Positions 5,723-6,804 of a stretch of DNA of 6,804 nt are shown here, one piece after another (position 1 is the stretch's first letter; every line of letters begins with the position of its first letter). Both the position numbers and the translations under genes were made by a program. Source of the stretch: Opitutia bacterium UBA5964 (lineage in GTDB: Bacteria > Verrucomicrobiota > Verrucomicrobiia > Opitutales > Coraliomargaritaceae); contig DJBY01000127.1 in assembly GCA_002430605.1 (NCBI GenBank), positions 1 through 6,804 on the forward strand, read 5' to 3'. Under the pieces are notes generated by a model, which was not told the DNA's origin, searched no databases, and saw only the letters and a program-made list of their open reading frames with translations.

Positions 5723-6804
5723 ATGAAAATACTCAAATTCGCAGTTCTTCCCGGTGATGGCATCGGTCCTGAAGTCATGGCAGTCGCTCTCGACGTCCTT
5801 AAAGCCACCGGCGATAAATTCGGCTTTGGTCTCGAGTATGAGCATGCTGATATCGGTGGTATCGCCATCGACAACCACGGCGTGGCCTTTCCAGATTCGA
5901 CCAAGCAAGTCTGCGAAAACTCCGAAGCGATCCTGTTCGGCTCCGTTGGCGGACCTAAGTGGGAAAGCCTGCCACCCAAAGAACAACCCGAGCGTGCGGC
6001 CCTGCTGCCGATTCGTAAGGCATTCTCGCTTTACGCCAATGTGCGTCCAGGCCTGCTCTATCCACAATTGACTGAAGCCTCGCCACTCAAGGATAACCGC
6101 ATCCCCAACGGCATCGACATCGTCTGCATCCGCGAGCTCACCGGTGGCATCTATTTTGGTCAGCCAAAGACCACCACCACACTCGAAAATGGCGAAGAGC
6201 AAGCGATCGACACTATGGTTTACAAGACCAGCGAGATCGAGCGCATCGCTCAGGTCGCAATTGACACCGCCAAAGCACGCGGCAACCGCGTCTGCTCCGT
6301 CGACAAGGCCAATGTGCTCGAGACATCGGTCCTTTGGCGCAAGGTCGTCACCGCCTACTTCGCAAAGCACGCTCCAGAAATCGAGCTCAGCCATATGTAT
6401 GTCGACAACGCCGCGATGCAGCTGGCTCGCGACCCGAATCAGTTCGATGTGCTGTTCACTGAAAATATGTTCGGCGACATCCTATCCGACGAAATGGGCG
6501 TCATCTGTGGCTCACTCGGCATGCTGGCATCTGCCAGCCTCGGCGCGAAAAAGAACAAGCTCGGGTTCCCATTCGGACTCTATGAACCCTCTGGCGGCAC
6601 TGCCCCAGACATAGCAGGACAAGGCATCGCCAACCCCTGCGCACAAATCCTTTCGGGAGCGATGATGCTTCGCTATAGCTTCGGCGAGTTCGAAGCCGCA
6701 GCTGCGATCGAAGCCGCAGTTGAGAAAGCCGTCACCAGCGGCACCCGCACCGGCGACATCGCCTTCGGCCTCGACTCGGTAGGCACCAAAGAAATGGCCG
6801 CCGC
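5723..6804 (+). CDS. leuB: 3-isopropylmalate dehydrogenase (leucine biosynthesis), 3' end outside window
   Basis: The frame is open for 360 full codons to the edge of the window. It ends at VGTKEMAA, where LeuB proteins normally have only about 5-15 residues left, so the gene is almost complete. The cytoplasmic enzyme oxidises and decarboxylates (2R,3S)-3-isopropylmalate with NAD+ to give 2-oxoisocaproate. The features expected of the family are present: the opening VLPGDGIGPEV, the substrate arginines R98 and R108 in PIRKAFSLYANVRP, R137 and Y144 in IRELTGGIYFG, K195 in SVDKANVLE, and the Mg-binding acids D228 (YVDNAAMQL) and D252/D256 (MFGDILSDEMG). The nucleotide-binding loop is EPSGGTAPDIAGQGIANP; it has Gly-Gly, as in E. 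coli LeuB, rather than the His-Gly of many IPMDHs. LLPIRKAF and the early L94/L95 favour LeuB over isocitrate or tartrate dehydrogenase. The 139-bp upstream gap suggests a separate transcription unit. No clear Shine-Dalgarno precedes the ATG. Confidence 0.95.
   Translation, partial: MKILKFAVLPGDGIGPEVMAVALDVLKATGDKFGFGLEYEHADIGGIAIDNHGVAFPDSTKQVCENSEAILFGSVGGPKWESLPPKEQPERAALLPIRKAFSLYANVRPGLLYPQLTEASPLKDNRIPNGIDIVCIRELTGGIYFGQPKTTTTLENGEEQAIDTMVYKTSEIERIAQVAIDTAKARGNRVCSVDKANVLETSVLWRKVVTAYFAKHAPEIELSHMYVDNAAMQLARDPNQFDVLFTENMFGDILSDEMGVICGSLGMLASASLGAKKNKLGFPFGLYEPSGGTAPDIAGQGIANPCAQILSGAMMLRYSFGEFEAAAAIEAAVEKAVTSGTRTGDIAFGLDSVGTKEMAA

Noticed and set aside
5570..6394. Long antisense open frame (274 codons) over leuB
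   Set aside because: It lies wholly opposite the start of leuB apart from its last bases. The + strand shows clear LeuB motifs throughout, and the antisense translation has no recognisable domain; it is a codon-bias shadow.
6144..6614. 156-codon + strand frame inside leuB
   Set aside because: It overlaps leuB in another frame and translates to a low-complexity Ser/Thr/Arg-rich product with no family features.
6560..6625. Gly-Gly in place of His-Gly in the LeuB nucleotide-binding loop as a sign of changed cofactor use
   Set aside because: Gly-Gly also occurs at this place in E. coli LeuB, as far as I recall, so it is a normal subfamily variation.

Overview
The window is 6.8 kb of bacterial DNA at roughly 50-55% GC, with all supportable genes on the + strand. 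It most resembles a marine Verrucomicrobiota member (class Opitutae, Puniceicoccales / Coraliomargarita-like). That placement is inferred from three things: a very large secreted sulfatase carrying a YHYH domain, a secreted-protein module with the phrase TYLIERSADLEEW (typical of Verrucomicrobiota and Planctomycetota exoproteins), and start codons without a recognisable Shine-Dalgarno sequence. No 16S or other marker is present to confirm it.

Layout: (1) 1-375 is the 3' end of an EamA/DMT-type membrane transporter. (2) 376-474 is a 99-bp gap holding a perfect 9-bp inverted repeat. (3) 475-3795 encodes a 1106-residue secreted protein that joins an N-terminal YHYH domain to a C-terminal type I (Cys-type) sulfatase with an intact CSPTR formylglycine motif, with two Ig-like modules on either side of the sulfatase. 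(4) After only 36 bp, 3832-5583 encodes a 583-residue secreted protein joining an N-terminal MbnP-like copper-binding domain to a C-terminal di-heme MauG/MbnH-like enzyme. (5) 5584-5722 is a 139-bp gap with one more copy of the 9-bp motif. (6) 5723-6804 is leuB (3-isopropylmalate dehydrogenase), cut off by the window only a few codons before its expected end.

The centre of interest is the pair in (3) and (4). MbnH enzymes are di-heme oxidants related to MauG that convert a tryptophan of their partner MbnP into kynurenine, which then helps bind copper. Here enzyme and substrate appear to be one polypeptide. The di-heme half keeps a Tyr (Y536) where ordinary bacterial cytochrome c peroxidases have a Met haem ligand, and keeps the Trp/Gln/Pro/Glu set of the family (W356, Q366, P370, E376). 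The adjacent gene is itself an unusual YHYH-sulfatase fusion. The two are very likely co-transcribed and both are exported, so they may form one envelope system coupling copper/redox chemistry to a sulfatase. That functional link is a hypothesis. The flanking transporter and leuB look like ordinary chromosomal genes unrelated to it.
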